Below are positions 1 to 5,102 of a stretch of DNA of 5,687 nt, in pieces. Source of the stretch: Oscillospiraceae bacterium (GTDB lineage: Bacteria > Bacillota > Clostridia > Oscillospirales > Oscillospiraceae); contig SVKT01000100.1 of NCBI GenBank assembly GCA_015068335.1, positions 1 through 5,687 of the forward strand. Direction: 5' to 3'. The position numbers and the translations under genes are program-made. Below the pieces are notes generated by a model. It ran no database searches and was not told the origin of the DNA. It saw nothing but the letters and a program-made list of their open reading frames with translations. Each line of letters starts with the position of its first letter. Position 1 is the stretch's first letter.

Positions 1-865
1 GTTCCGCCAGCAGACGGCGGAACATCGGCACGGCGTCGGCGTATTGCAGATCCTCCTTGAAGTGGTGGTCGTCGAAGGCAATGTAATCATAGCCCATACC
101 GTCCAGAATGGAGCGGGCGGTCTCGTAGCCGAGGATGGTGGGATTGCACTTGACGTAGGTGTGCAGGTGCTTTTCACTGATCAGGTAGGAGGCGATGAGC
201 TCGATCTCGTCGGGCGGGCAGCCGTGGAGGGTGGACACGGTGACGGAGCCGGACACCCGGGGAGAGATGGCGTCGATAAAGGCGCTCTCGGCGGGGAAGA
301 ATTCTTTCAGGACCTTGATGCATTCTTTGAAGATGGGGGTCTGGGAGGCGTCCGTCATACCGTTGAGGTAGGTGTCGATCTTCTCGCCCTTGATGCCCGC
401 CAGATCATAGCCCACGGACATATTGAACACAAAGCCGTTGGGGTCGCCCAGACCATAGACCTTTGCCATAATCTTGCAGGCGCACCACGCCTTCACGTAT
501 TCCTCAAAGGCCTGCTGGACGTAGAGTTCGGTGGACCACTCGCAGTTGTAGCACTCGTCCTCCGCCAGGATGCAGGGGCGGGAGATGCAGGCGGCCAGTT
601 CCGCGCCGTCCATCTTCTGCACGGTTTTCAGTTCAAAGAAGCGGGCGCCGCCAAAGTAGCCGGCGATGATGTTCTGGGCCAACTGGGTGTTGGGGCCGGC
701 GGCGGGGCCGAAGGGGGTCTCGATATACTCACCGAAGATGGGGAGTTTCTTGGCTCCGGCCCGGTAGGGCTTGTGGACGCCGAAGACGGAGCCCTCTTTC
801 TGGTATTCGGTAGTAATCCAGGTCATTAACTCCCGAAACGGGATGGGGATCATCAGTTCAGACAT
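1..865 (-). CDS. ygfK: YgfK-type putative selenate reductase / purine-catabolism oxidoreductase subunit, N-terminal part (partial)
   Basis: This is the first 288 residues of a protein that is about 1,000 residues long in its family; the reading frame stays open to the window edge. The start is the ATG at 865-863, with AAGGAGG (879-873) 7 nt upstream. It matches what I recall of E. coli YgfK through the opening PIPFREL, GPAAGPNTQLAQNI (residues 53-66), ELKTVQ (79-83 region), AEDECYNCEWSTE (101-113), FNMSVGYDLAGIK (147-159), STLHGCPPDEIE (211-222) and VKCNPTILGY (238-247). Family knowledge: the N-terminal part resembles a flavin-binding dihydroorotate/dihydropyrimidine dehydrogenase barrel, followed by a GltD-like NAD(P)/FAD region and iron-sulfur clusters, all outside this window. 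The protein is linked to anaerobic purine/urate breakdown together with ssnA and molybdenum hydroxylases, probably passing electrons in the cytoplasm; the historical 'selenate reductase' name is not a proven activity. It lies downstream of ssnA in the same direction. No in-frame TGA is seen in this part. Confidence 0.93.
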   Translation of the reverse strand, partial: MSELMIPIPFRELMTWITTEYQKEGSVFGVHKPYRAGAKKLPIFGEYIETPFGPAAGPNTQLAQNIIAGYFGGARFFELKTVQKMDGAELAACISRPCILAEDECYNCEWSTELYVQQAFEEYVKAWCACKIMAKVYGLGDPNGFVFNMSVGYDLAGIKGEKIDTYLNGMTDASQTPIFKECIKVLKEFFPAESAFIDAISPRVSGSVTVSTLHGCPPDEIELIASYLISEKHLHTYVKCNPTILGYETARSILDGMGYDYIAFDDHHFKEDLQYADAVPMFRRLLAE

Positions 866-888
866 TGTGTTTCCTCCTTACGTTTTCT

Positions 889-1009
889 TCGAGGGGGAGC
901 AGGCTCCCCCCTCGACCACCCCCACCACCAGTGAAATCGTTCACTGGTGAACGCCGCCCAGGGCGGCTGGGTCGTGGTATTTTCGCCACGTACACGCCGC
1001 GGCGAAAAT
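889..1009. repeat. Cluster of four hairpins between ssnA and ygfK; possible dispersed intergenic element
   Basis: The 195-nt gap between ssnA and ygfK holds no credible gene but four adjacent inverted repeats. Hairpin 1 is 889-900 with 903-915, G-rich against C-rich with one bulged C. Hairpin 2 is 926-935 with 940-949, a perfect 10-bp stem (CACCAGTGAA / TTCACTGGTG) with loop ATCG. Hairpin 3 is 953-958 with 962-967 (GCCGCC / GGCGGC). Hairpin 4 is 979-987 with 1001-1009, a perfect 9-bp stem (ATTTTCGCC / GGCGAAAAT) with a 13-nt loop. None is followed by a T tract on either strand, so they do not look like intrinsic terminators. In the ssnA-ygfK transcript they could protect or expose RNA ends, or slow ribosomes and RNases. 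The compact arrangement resembles a REP-like or small non-autonomous element, which is inference; copy number was not checked. Confidence 0.6.
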
Positions 1010-1060
1010 GATTTGATGGGTGTGAATTTTCGTGGGGGCAGCGGGTGCGCCCTTCAAAAC

Positions 1061-2404
1061 TTAATAGGTGCAGTGGTTCAGCGTGCCCCAGAACTTTTTG
1101 GATACTTCCAGGATCTTCGCGTTGACGGCCTCCTCGTCGATCCCGGTCAGGACGCGGTCACGCATCAGGATCTTGCCGTTCACCATCGTGGTCTGGCATT
1201 GGCGGCCCGTCATACCAAAGAGCATATGGCCGTCGATGTTGGCGTCGGAGAAGGGGGTGAAGGGTTTGTAGTCCATCACGATGACATCGGCAGCGGCGCC
1301 GGCTTTCAGCACGCCCAACTGGGGGAAGCCGCAGCGCGCGGCCATTTTGGCGTTGTTTTTGAACAGCATATCCGTCACTTCGCACCAGCCCACGTTGGGA
1401 AGGCACGCGTTGTGCCGCTGGGAGCAGAGCGCCACCTTGATGGATTCCAGCATATCGTTGGTGTAGGCGTCGGTGCCCAGACCAATCAGGATGCCCCTGG
1501 CGTAGAGTTGCAGTACGGGGGAGATGCCCACGGCGTTGCCCATATTGGATTCGGGATTGTTGACGCACATCGTGTCCGTGGCTTTGATGATGTCCATCTC
1601 AGCGGTGTTGACGTGGATGCAGTGACCCAGGATGGTCTTTTCCCCCAGAATGCCGTGGTCTTGCAGACGCTGCACGGGGCGGCGGCCGTAATGTTGCAGG
1701 GAGTCGTACACGTCGTTCATACCCTCGGACACGTGGATGTGGTAGCCCACCCGGCCGCCGTTGGCGGCGGTCATACGGTCGAAAGTCTTGTCGGAGATGG
1801 TGAACAGGGCGTGTCCGCCGAACATCGCTTTGAGCATATCGCTGGGATTCTTCTCGCAGTAGTCGATGAAGTCCTTGTTCTCCTGCACGGACTGGATGGA
1901 CTTCTCCTCGCCGTCCCGGTCGCTGACCTCGTAGCAGAGGCTGGCGCGGATGCCGAACTCACGGGTGACGTTGGCGATCTCCATCAGGGAGCCGGGAATC
2001 TCGCAGAAAGAGGCGTGGTGGTCGAAGATGGTGGTGACGCCCTGCTTGATGCAGTCGATGACCAGCGCCTGTGCGCTGGCACGGGTGGCGGCCAGATCCA
2101 GGTTGCGGTCCATATACCACCACTGGCCGTCCAGCACCTCGTAGAAGTTGGTGGCGTTGTAACCCTTGATGGACAGGCCCCGGGCCAGAGCGGAATAGAT
2201 GTGGGTATGGGCGTTGATGAGGCCGGGCATAATGACGCCGCCCTTTGCGTCCACAAATTCGGCCTGGGGATATTTGGCCTTCAATTCGGCGGTGGCGCCG
2301 ACCTCCACGACCTTGCCGCCGTCGGTGACGACGCCGCCGTCAGGGAGATACCCGACGCCATCGGGATCGCGGGTGATGAGTCTGCCGTTTGCCAGTAAGA
2401 TCAT
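1061..2404 (-). CDS. ssnA: SsnA family putative aminohydrolase, purine-catabolism cluster
   Basis: A complete 447-residue protein of the metal-dependent amidohydrolase superfamily (cytosine/guanine deaminase and TRZ/ATZ branch), the usual length for SsnA. The start ATG (2404-2402) has AAGGAGG at 2418-2412, 7 nt upstream. Visible active-site elements are HTH (H66, H68) after GVIMPGLINA, DHH at 128-130, HIHVSE (H224 as metal ligand, E227 as the likely proton-handling residue), HCIHV (H261) and GTD (D312). Like E. coli SsnA it has the family signatures IFDHHAS, PESNMGNAVG and DGHMLFGM. The cytoplasmic substrate is not established. Family knowledge places ssnA beside ygfK, xdh-type hydroxylases and hyuA/ygeW/ygeX/ygeY genes in clusters for anaerobic purine and urate degradation, where it is thought to hydrolyse a purine or ring-opened intermediate. 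It precedes ygfK by 195 nt, probably in one operon, and has a long 5' leader with a terminator, suggesting control by attenuation. Confidence 0.93.
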   Translation of the reverse strand: MILLANGRLITRDPDGVGYLPDGGVVTDGGKVVEVGATAELKAKYPQAEFVDAKGGVIMPGLINAHTHIYSALARGLSIKGYNATNFYEVLDGQWWYMDRNLDLAATRASAQALVIDCIKQGVTTIFDHHASFCEIPGSLMEIANVTREFGIRASLCYEVSDRDGEEKSIQSVQENKDFIDYCEKNPSDMLKAMFGGHALFTISDKTFDRMTAANGGRVGYHIHVSEGMNDVYDSLQHYGRRPVQRLQDHGILGEKTILGHCIHVNTAEMDIIKATDTMCVNNPESNMGNAVGISPVLQLYARGILIGLGTDAYTNDMLESIKVALCSQRHNACLPNVGWCEVTDMLFKNNAKMAARCGFPQLGVLKAGAAADVIVMDYKPFTPFSDANIDGHMLFGMTGRQCQTTMVNGKILMRDRVLTGIDEEAVNAKILEVSKKFWGTLNHCTY

Positions 2405-2445
2405 ACAGAGCCCTCCTTTATGTGATATGTTTATGAAGTGATTTT

Positions 2446-2488
2446 GAAAAAAAGAAAAGGCGCTTCAAACCATACGGTTCGAAACACC
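2446..2488 (-). terminator. Intrinsic terminator inside the ssnA 5' leader (attenuator)
   Basis: Read on the minus strand, arms 2488-2476 (GGTGTTTCGAACC) and 2471-2459 (GGTTTGAAGCGCC) form 13 consecutive pairs, three of them G·U, closing the loop GTAT. The right arm is followed at once by TTTTCTTTTTTTC (2458-2446). The G·U pairs make it strong only in minus-strand RNA; on the plus strand they become A/C mismatches and no T tract follows. It sits between the predicted ssnA promoter and the ssnA ribosome binding site, and the gene upstream is divergent, so it cannot be the end of an upstream minus-strand gene within this window. It is therefore best read as a conditional terminator of ssnA-ygfK. 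Confidence 0.8.
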
Positions 2489-2553
2489 TACCGGCGCGCG
2501 GGAATGATAGGTGTCAAGCCCGTGCGCGCAGCACTCCGTTGCAGCCATCATTC
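2483..2553 (-). ncRNA. Candidate riboswitch/attenuator leader of ssnA: P1 helix and antiterminator
   Basis: Two helices upstream of the leader terminator compete in minus-strand RNA. P1 pairs 2553-2545 with 2510-2502 (9 bp, one G·U), enclosing 34 nt that contain a small GTGC/GCAC hairpin (2534-2531 with 2525-2522). The antiterminator pairs 2515-2506 with 2492-2483 (10 bp, two G·U; core ACACCTA / TAGGTGT). P1 shares 2510-2506 with the antiterminator, and the antiterminator shares 2488-2483 with the terminator. Formation of P1 would therefore free the terminator, while the antiterminator would block it. A further GC-rich helix, 2527-2519 with 2502-2494 with one mismatch, is also possible. I do not recognise a known aptamer: the purine-riboswitch core GTTTCTACC is missing. 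The sensed signal, if any, is unknown; a protein-binding antiterminator is the main alternative. Pairing is seen in the sequence; function is inferred. Confidence 0.55.
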
Positions 2554-2570
2554 TCTATTTTATATATTGT

Positions 2571-2599
2571 ATTTTACAGGAACACGGGCAAAAAAGCAA
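2571..2599 (-). promoter_or_regulatory. Predicted sigma-A promoter of ssnA-ygfK
   Basis: On the minus strand, TTGCTT (2599-2594) and TAAAAT (2576-2571) are separated by exactly 17 nt. A TG directly precedes the -10 box, and A/T-rich sequence follows it. The expected transcription start is near 2565-2563, about 10 nt before the first leader helix and about 160 nt before the ssnA start codon. This leaves room for the whole attenuator. Confidence 0.6.
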
Positions 2600-2608
2600 G
2601 CAGGTGTG

Positions 2609-2623
2609 CTGAAAATTTTTCAG
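2609..2623. promoter_or_regulatory. Short dyad between the divergent promoters, possible operator
   Basis: CTGAAAA (2609-2615) and TTTTCAG (2617-2623) are perfect inverted repeats around one central T. The site lies about 10 bp upstream of the ssnA -35 box, which is where an activator or divergent-region regulator could bind. No regulator gene is visible in the window, so this is only a candidate. Confidence 0.3.
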
Positions 2624-2709
2624 GGCGGATTTGTACAGTTTGCCGGTAGGGGGAGAGAAGCCGGTACTTCCGGCGGCGAAAAGAAAAAGCCACAGGAAAA
2701 CGATTTTTC

Positions 2710-2738
2710 TTGCATTTTCGCCGGAATTTCGGTAGAAT
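2710..2738 (+). promoter_or_regulatory. Predicted sigma-A promoter of the symporter gene
   Basis: TTGCAT (2710-2715) and TAGAAT (2733-2738) are separated by 17 nt. Transcription would start near 2745, giving a leader of about 40 nt before the ATG at 2785. A bulged inverted repeat (2668-2682 with 2715-2726, core GGCGAAAA / TTTTCGCC) overlaps the spacer and could affect promoter access. Confidence 0.6.
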
Positions 2739-2784
2739 ACGCAGGATGTGTTTTGAAAAATGAGTCGGAAAGAGAGTGACAACT

Positions 2785-4197
2785 ATGGTTGAAATGATCA
2801 ACGATCTTGTGCTGGCAGTCAGCAACTTCCTCTACGATCCCTGGGTGCCCCTGTTTCTGGTGGTGGCCGGCGTGGTGCTGACGATCCGGACAGGCTTTCC
2901 CCAGTTGCGGATGCTGAAAGAGGCTTTCCGCGTTGTGATGGAAAAGCCCAAGACCGAGGGGGCGATGTCTTCCTTCGGCGCCCTGATGATCTCCACCGCC
3001 TCCCGCGTGGGCACGGGCAACATCGTGGGCGTGTCGATGGCCATCTGTATGGGCGGCCCCGGTGCCGTGTTCTGGATGTGGTTCATCGCGGTGTTCGGCG
3101 GCGCCTCTGCCTTTGTAGAGTCCACGCTGGCCCAGATCTACAAGCGCCGCAATCCCGACGGGTCCAGTTACGGCGGCCCTTCCTACTATATGGAAACGGC
3201 GCTGCGTCAGCGCTGGCTGGGCGTGCTGTTTGCCCTGTTCGTCATCCTGACCTACGCGGTGGGCTACAATGCTCTGGCCTCCTATAATTTGCAGTCCACC
3301 TTTGCCGGGTTCGGTTTCTACAACGCCCAGACCACCCCCGCCGTGCTGGGCGCTGTGCTGGCGGTGCTGTTTTTGGTCTGCATTATGGGCGGTGGTAAGC
3401 GGCTGGCAAAGGTCACCGGTGTGATGGTTCCCGTGATGGGCATCATCTATATTGCGGTGGCGGTCATCATCTGCGTGCTGAACGCCCGGCGGCTTCCTGC
3501 GATGTTTGTCTCCATCTTCGCCGACGCCTTTGATTTCAAGGCCATCTTCGGCGGTTTCTCCGGTTCCTGCCTGATGCACGGCATCAAGCGCGGATTGTAT
3601 TCCAACGAGGCTGGTATGGGTTCTGCCCCCAACGCCGCGGCAGAGGCGGATGTATCCCATCCTGCCAAGCAGGGTCTGGTGCAGATGCTGTCCGTGTTCC
3701 TGGACACTCTGCTGATCTGCACCGCAACGGCTTTTATGTGCCTGACCTCCAACGTTGTGCCCACCGAAGAACTGGCCGGCGCTCCTTTTGTACAGGCGGC
3801 GCTGCAAAGCACGCTGGGCGGTATTGGCCCCGTGTTTATCGCGGTGTCGATGACCCTGTTTGCCTTTACCACCCTGCTGGGCAACTATTATTACTGCGAG
3901 GGCTGCCTCCGTTTCATCCTGAAACGCCAGCCCAGCCGCGGCTTTATGGTCGGCTTTCGCATCGTGGCCTCCGTCATCGTGTTTGCCGGCGCCATCGCCA
4001 GTATGGGGCTGGTCTGGAATATGGCCGACCTGACCCAGGGCCTGATGGTGGTCACCAACATCCCGGTCATCCTTTTGTTGGCAAAGCCCGCTGTGGCAGC
4101 ATTGAAGGATTATCGCCGCCAGCGCCGGGAGGGAGAGAATCCGGCGTTCCGCGCGGCTGACATCGGTCTGAAAGAACCCACCGATTTCTGGAATTGA
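2785..4197 (+). CDS. Sodium:alanine/glycine (AGCS family) amino-acid symporter
   Basis: A 470-residue integral membrane protein of the alanine/glycine:cation symporter family (TC 2.A.25), which couples amino-acid uptake to sodium. Family hallmarks are RVGTGNIVGVSMAICMGGPG (residues 74-93) followed by AVFWMWF, YGGPSYYME (129-137), GIKRGLYSNEAGMGSAPNAA (266-285), and HPAKQGL with VFLDTLLICTATA further on. About ten hydrophobic stretches are visible, including roughly 20-35, 93-112, 145-165, 185-203, 213-232, 300-322, 345-367, 390-411 and 418-437, and the C-terminal tail is charged. I chose ATG 2785 because the purine-rich GGAAAGAGAG lies about 8 nt upstream; an in-frame GTG at 2776 would add three residues but overlaps that site. 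The ribosome binding site is weak compared with those of ssnA and ygfK. The gene diverges from ssnA. Glycine or alanine is the usual family substrate; a link to purine fermentation, which yields glycine, is inferred from position only. Confidence 0.92.
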   Translation: MVEMINDLVLAVSNFLYDPWVPLFLVVAGVVLTIRTGFPQLRMLKEAFRVVMEKPKTEGAMSSFGALMISTASRVGTGNIVGVSMAICMGGPGAVFWMWFIAVFGGASAFVESTLAQIYKRRNPDGSSYGGPSYYMETALRQRWLGVLFALFVILTYAVGYNALASYNLQSTFAGFGFYNAQTTPAVLGAVLAVLFLVCIMGGGKRLAKVTGVMVPVMGIIYIAVAVIICVLNARRLPAMFVSIFADAFDFKAIFGGFSGSCLMHGIKRGLYSNEAGMGSAPNAAAEADVSHPAKQGLVQMLSVFLDTLLICTATAFMCLTSNVVPTEELAGAPFVQAALQSTLGGIGPVFIAVSMTLFAFTTLLGNYYYCEGCLRFILKRQPSRGFMVGFRIVASVIVFAGAIASMGLVWNMADLTQGLMVVTNIPVILLLAKPAVAALKDYRRQRREGENPAFRAADIGLKEPTDFWN

Positions 4198-4219
4198 CCG
4201 CCGCCCCAAACCTGCATAG

Positions 4220-4250
4220 AAAAAGAGGACGCACAGGCGTCCTCTTTTTT
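4220..4250 (+). terminator. Intrinsic terminator of the symporter gene
   Basis: The arms 4220-4232 and 4237-4249 pair perfectly around loop ACAG, with GAGGACGC / GCGTCCTC as the GC-rich core and an A tract/T tract at the base. It lies about 22 nt after the stop codon. The 9-mer TGCATAGAA occurs on both sides (4213-4221 and 4250-4258). Confidence 0.9.
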
Positions 4251-4276
4251 GCATAGAACCGGAAAATGTGAAAATA

Positions 4277-4296
4277 CTGCTTGCAAAGACAAGCAG
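4277..4296. promoter_or_regulatory. Dyad covering the -35 box of trhA
   Basis: CTGCTTG (4277-4283) and CAAGCAG (4290-4296) are perfect inverted repeats with a 6-nt spacer. The left half overlaps the predicted -35 box at 4281-4286, so a bound protein would block RNA polymerase. No cognate regulator is visible. Confidence 0.35.
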
Positions 4297-4309
4297 CATC
4301 GTGTAATAT
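4281..4309 (+). promoter_or_regulatory. Predicted sigma-A promoter of trhA
   Basis: TTGCAA (4281-4286) and TAATAT (4304-4309) are separated by 17 nt. Transcription would begin near 4316, about 50 nt before the chosen start codon. It follows the symporter terminator, so trhA appears to be transcribed on its own. Confidence 0.6.
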
Positions 4310-4326
4310 GGTATTGAAAACCATAT
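4306..4326. promoter_or_regulatory. Dyad across the -10 box and transcription start of trhA
   Basis: ATATGGT (4306-4312) and ACCATAT (4320-4326) are perfect inverted repeats separated by 7 nt. The left half overlaps the -10 box, and the centre falls at the expected transcription start. This is a typical place for a repressor operator; a short leader hairpin is the alternative. Confidence 0.4.
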
Positions 4327-4350
4327 CAAGAGGTGCGCGATACCGCGAAC

Positions 4351-4356
4351 GGGAGG
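4351..4356 (+). promoter_or_regulatory. Ribosome binding site that fixes the trhA start
   Basis: GGGAGG lies 8 nt before the ATG at 4365 but only 2 nt before the in-frame ATG at 4359, so 4365 is the better start. The frame also stays open upstream to a TTG at 4281, but that lies inside the predicted promoter and has no ribosome binding site. Confidence 0.75.
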
Positions 4357-4364
4357 AAATGCAG

Positions 4365-5057
4365 ATGGCAGGGGTTTTGACGGCGAAGCAGATGCGGCGG
4401 ATGGAGCGGCGGGAACTGGTAAAACTGCGGAACGAGCCGCCCCGGCTGACGGTGGGGGAGGAGGTCTTCAATGCCGTCAGTCACGGGCTTGGTGCGCTGC
4501 TGGCTGTTGCGGGACTTGTGCTGCTGCTTGTGCGGTCGGACACGGGGATGAAGGTTATGGCCTCCTGTTTCTACGGCATCAGTATGGTGGTGATGATGGG
4601 GATGAGCAGCGTGTATCACGCGATGAAAAGCGGGTCTGCCGTGAAGCGGGTGTGCCGCAGGTTTGATTATACCTCCATTTATCTGCTCATTGGCGGGACC
4701 TTTGCGCCGATTTTTCTGCTCTACCTGGGCGGCACGGCGGGGATCGTTCTCTTTTGCGTCCAGTGGGCGGTGATCCTCTGCGGTGTGACGCTGGTGCTTA
4801 CCCTTGGCCCCGGCTGCTGGCGGAGCGTCCATTTTACGCTGTATTTTCTGCTGGGGTGGAGCGGCGTGCTGTTTCTGCCGTCTTTCCTCGTCCGCGCAAG
4901 GGAGTTGCTGGGCTTCATCCTGATGGGTGGGCTGGTGTATACGCTGGGGATGATCCCCTTTGTGCGCAAGCGGAAATATGACCACTGTGTCTGGCACCTG
5001 TTTGTGCTGCTGGCTGCCACACTCCATTTCTGGGGCATTTACACCCTGATTTACTGA
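4365..5057 (+). CDS. trhA: Hemolysin III / PAQR family membrane protein (TrhA-like)
   Basis: A 230-residue membrane protein of the hemolysin III/PAQR family, close to the family's usual 210-230 residues. About seven hydrophobic segments follow a basic N-terminus. The PAQR metal-site pattern is intact: EEVFNAVSHGLGA (residues 32-44), SSVYH (S81/S82 and H85), FDYTSIYLLIGGTFAPI with D101, and YDHCVWHL with H207 and H211 (H-x3-H). The Ser, His, Asp and two His residues correspond to the zinc site known from adiponectin-receptor structures. Family knowledge: E. coli TrhA (YqfA) is linked to membrane fluidity and lipid homeostasis, while 'hemolysin' comes from an early Bacillus cereus assay and is not a safe statement of function. 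The gene stands alone, with a promoter and operator-like dyads upstream and a terminator directly after the stop codon. The enzymatic activity, possibly lipid hydrolysis, is unproven. Confidence 0.9.
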   Translation: MAGVLTAKQMRRMERRELVKLRNEPPRLTVGEEVFNAVSHGLGALLAVAGLVLLLVRSDTGMKVMASCFYGISMVVMMGMSSVYHAMKSGSAVKRVCRRFDYTSIYLLIGGTFAPIFLLYLGGTAGIVLFCVQWAVILCGVTLVLTLGPGCWRSVHFTLYFLLGWSGVLFLPSFLVRARELLGFILMGGLVYTLGMIPFVRKRKYDHCVWHLFVLLAATLHFWGIYTLIY

Positions 5058-5059
5058 AT

Positions 5060-5091
5060 AAAAACACTCCCCGGAAACGGGGAGTGTTTTT
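5060..5091. terminator. Bidirectional intrinsic terminator between convergent trhA and upp
   Basis: Arms 5060-5073 and 5078-5091 pair perfectly over 14 bp around a GAAA loop: CACTCCCCG against CGGGGAGTG, flanked by five A and five T. The A tract on one side and T tract on the other let it work for trhA (plus strand) and upp (minus strand, stop codon at 5105-5103). Only 45 bp separate the two stop codons, so both genes must share it. Confidence 0.92.
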
Positions 5092-5102
5092 CTGTGCAGA
5101 AC

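Noticed and set aside
44..829. 261-residue plus-strand open frame opposite ygfK
   Set aside because: The minus strand encodes clear YgfK motifs throughout; the plus-strand frame is an antisense shadow.
950..990. ZTP (pfl) riboswitch resemblance in GCCGCCCAGGGCGGC and GGGTCGTGG
   Set aside because: The order and spacing are wrong and the GC stretch is simply a short hairpin; it also lies between two operon genes without a terminator.
947..2398. 483-residue plus-strand open frame opposite ssnA
   Set aside because: It mirrors ssnA codon for codon in a GC-rich gene, has no ribosome binding site, and its translation is a low-complexity G/V/H/D-rich string without recognisable motifs.
2446..2565. 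Known purine (guanine/adenine) riboswitch in the ssnA leader
   Set aside because: ATGGCTGCAA is faintly similar to the start of the purine aptamer, but GTTTCTACC and CCGTAAA are absent and the enclosed 34 nt are too short for the three-way junction.
2620..4329. 569-residue minus-strand open frame opposite the symporter
   Set aside because: Its sequence is H/Q/G-rich shadow sequence against a clear AGCS gene and runs through two predicted promoters and a terminator.
4281..4364. N-terminal extension of trhA from a TTG
   Set aside because: The codon lies in the predicted -35 box, has no ribosome binding site, and the extra residues do not fit the family; GGGAGG supports the ATG at 4365.
4326..5027. 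233-residue minus-strand open frame opposite trhA
   Set aside because: It is H/Q/P-rich shadow sequence; the plus strand has all PAQR metal-site residues and a ribosome binding site.
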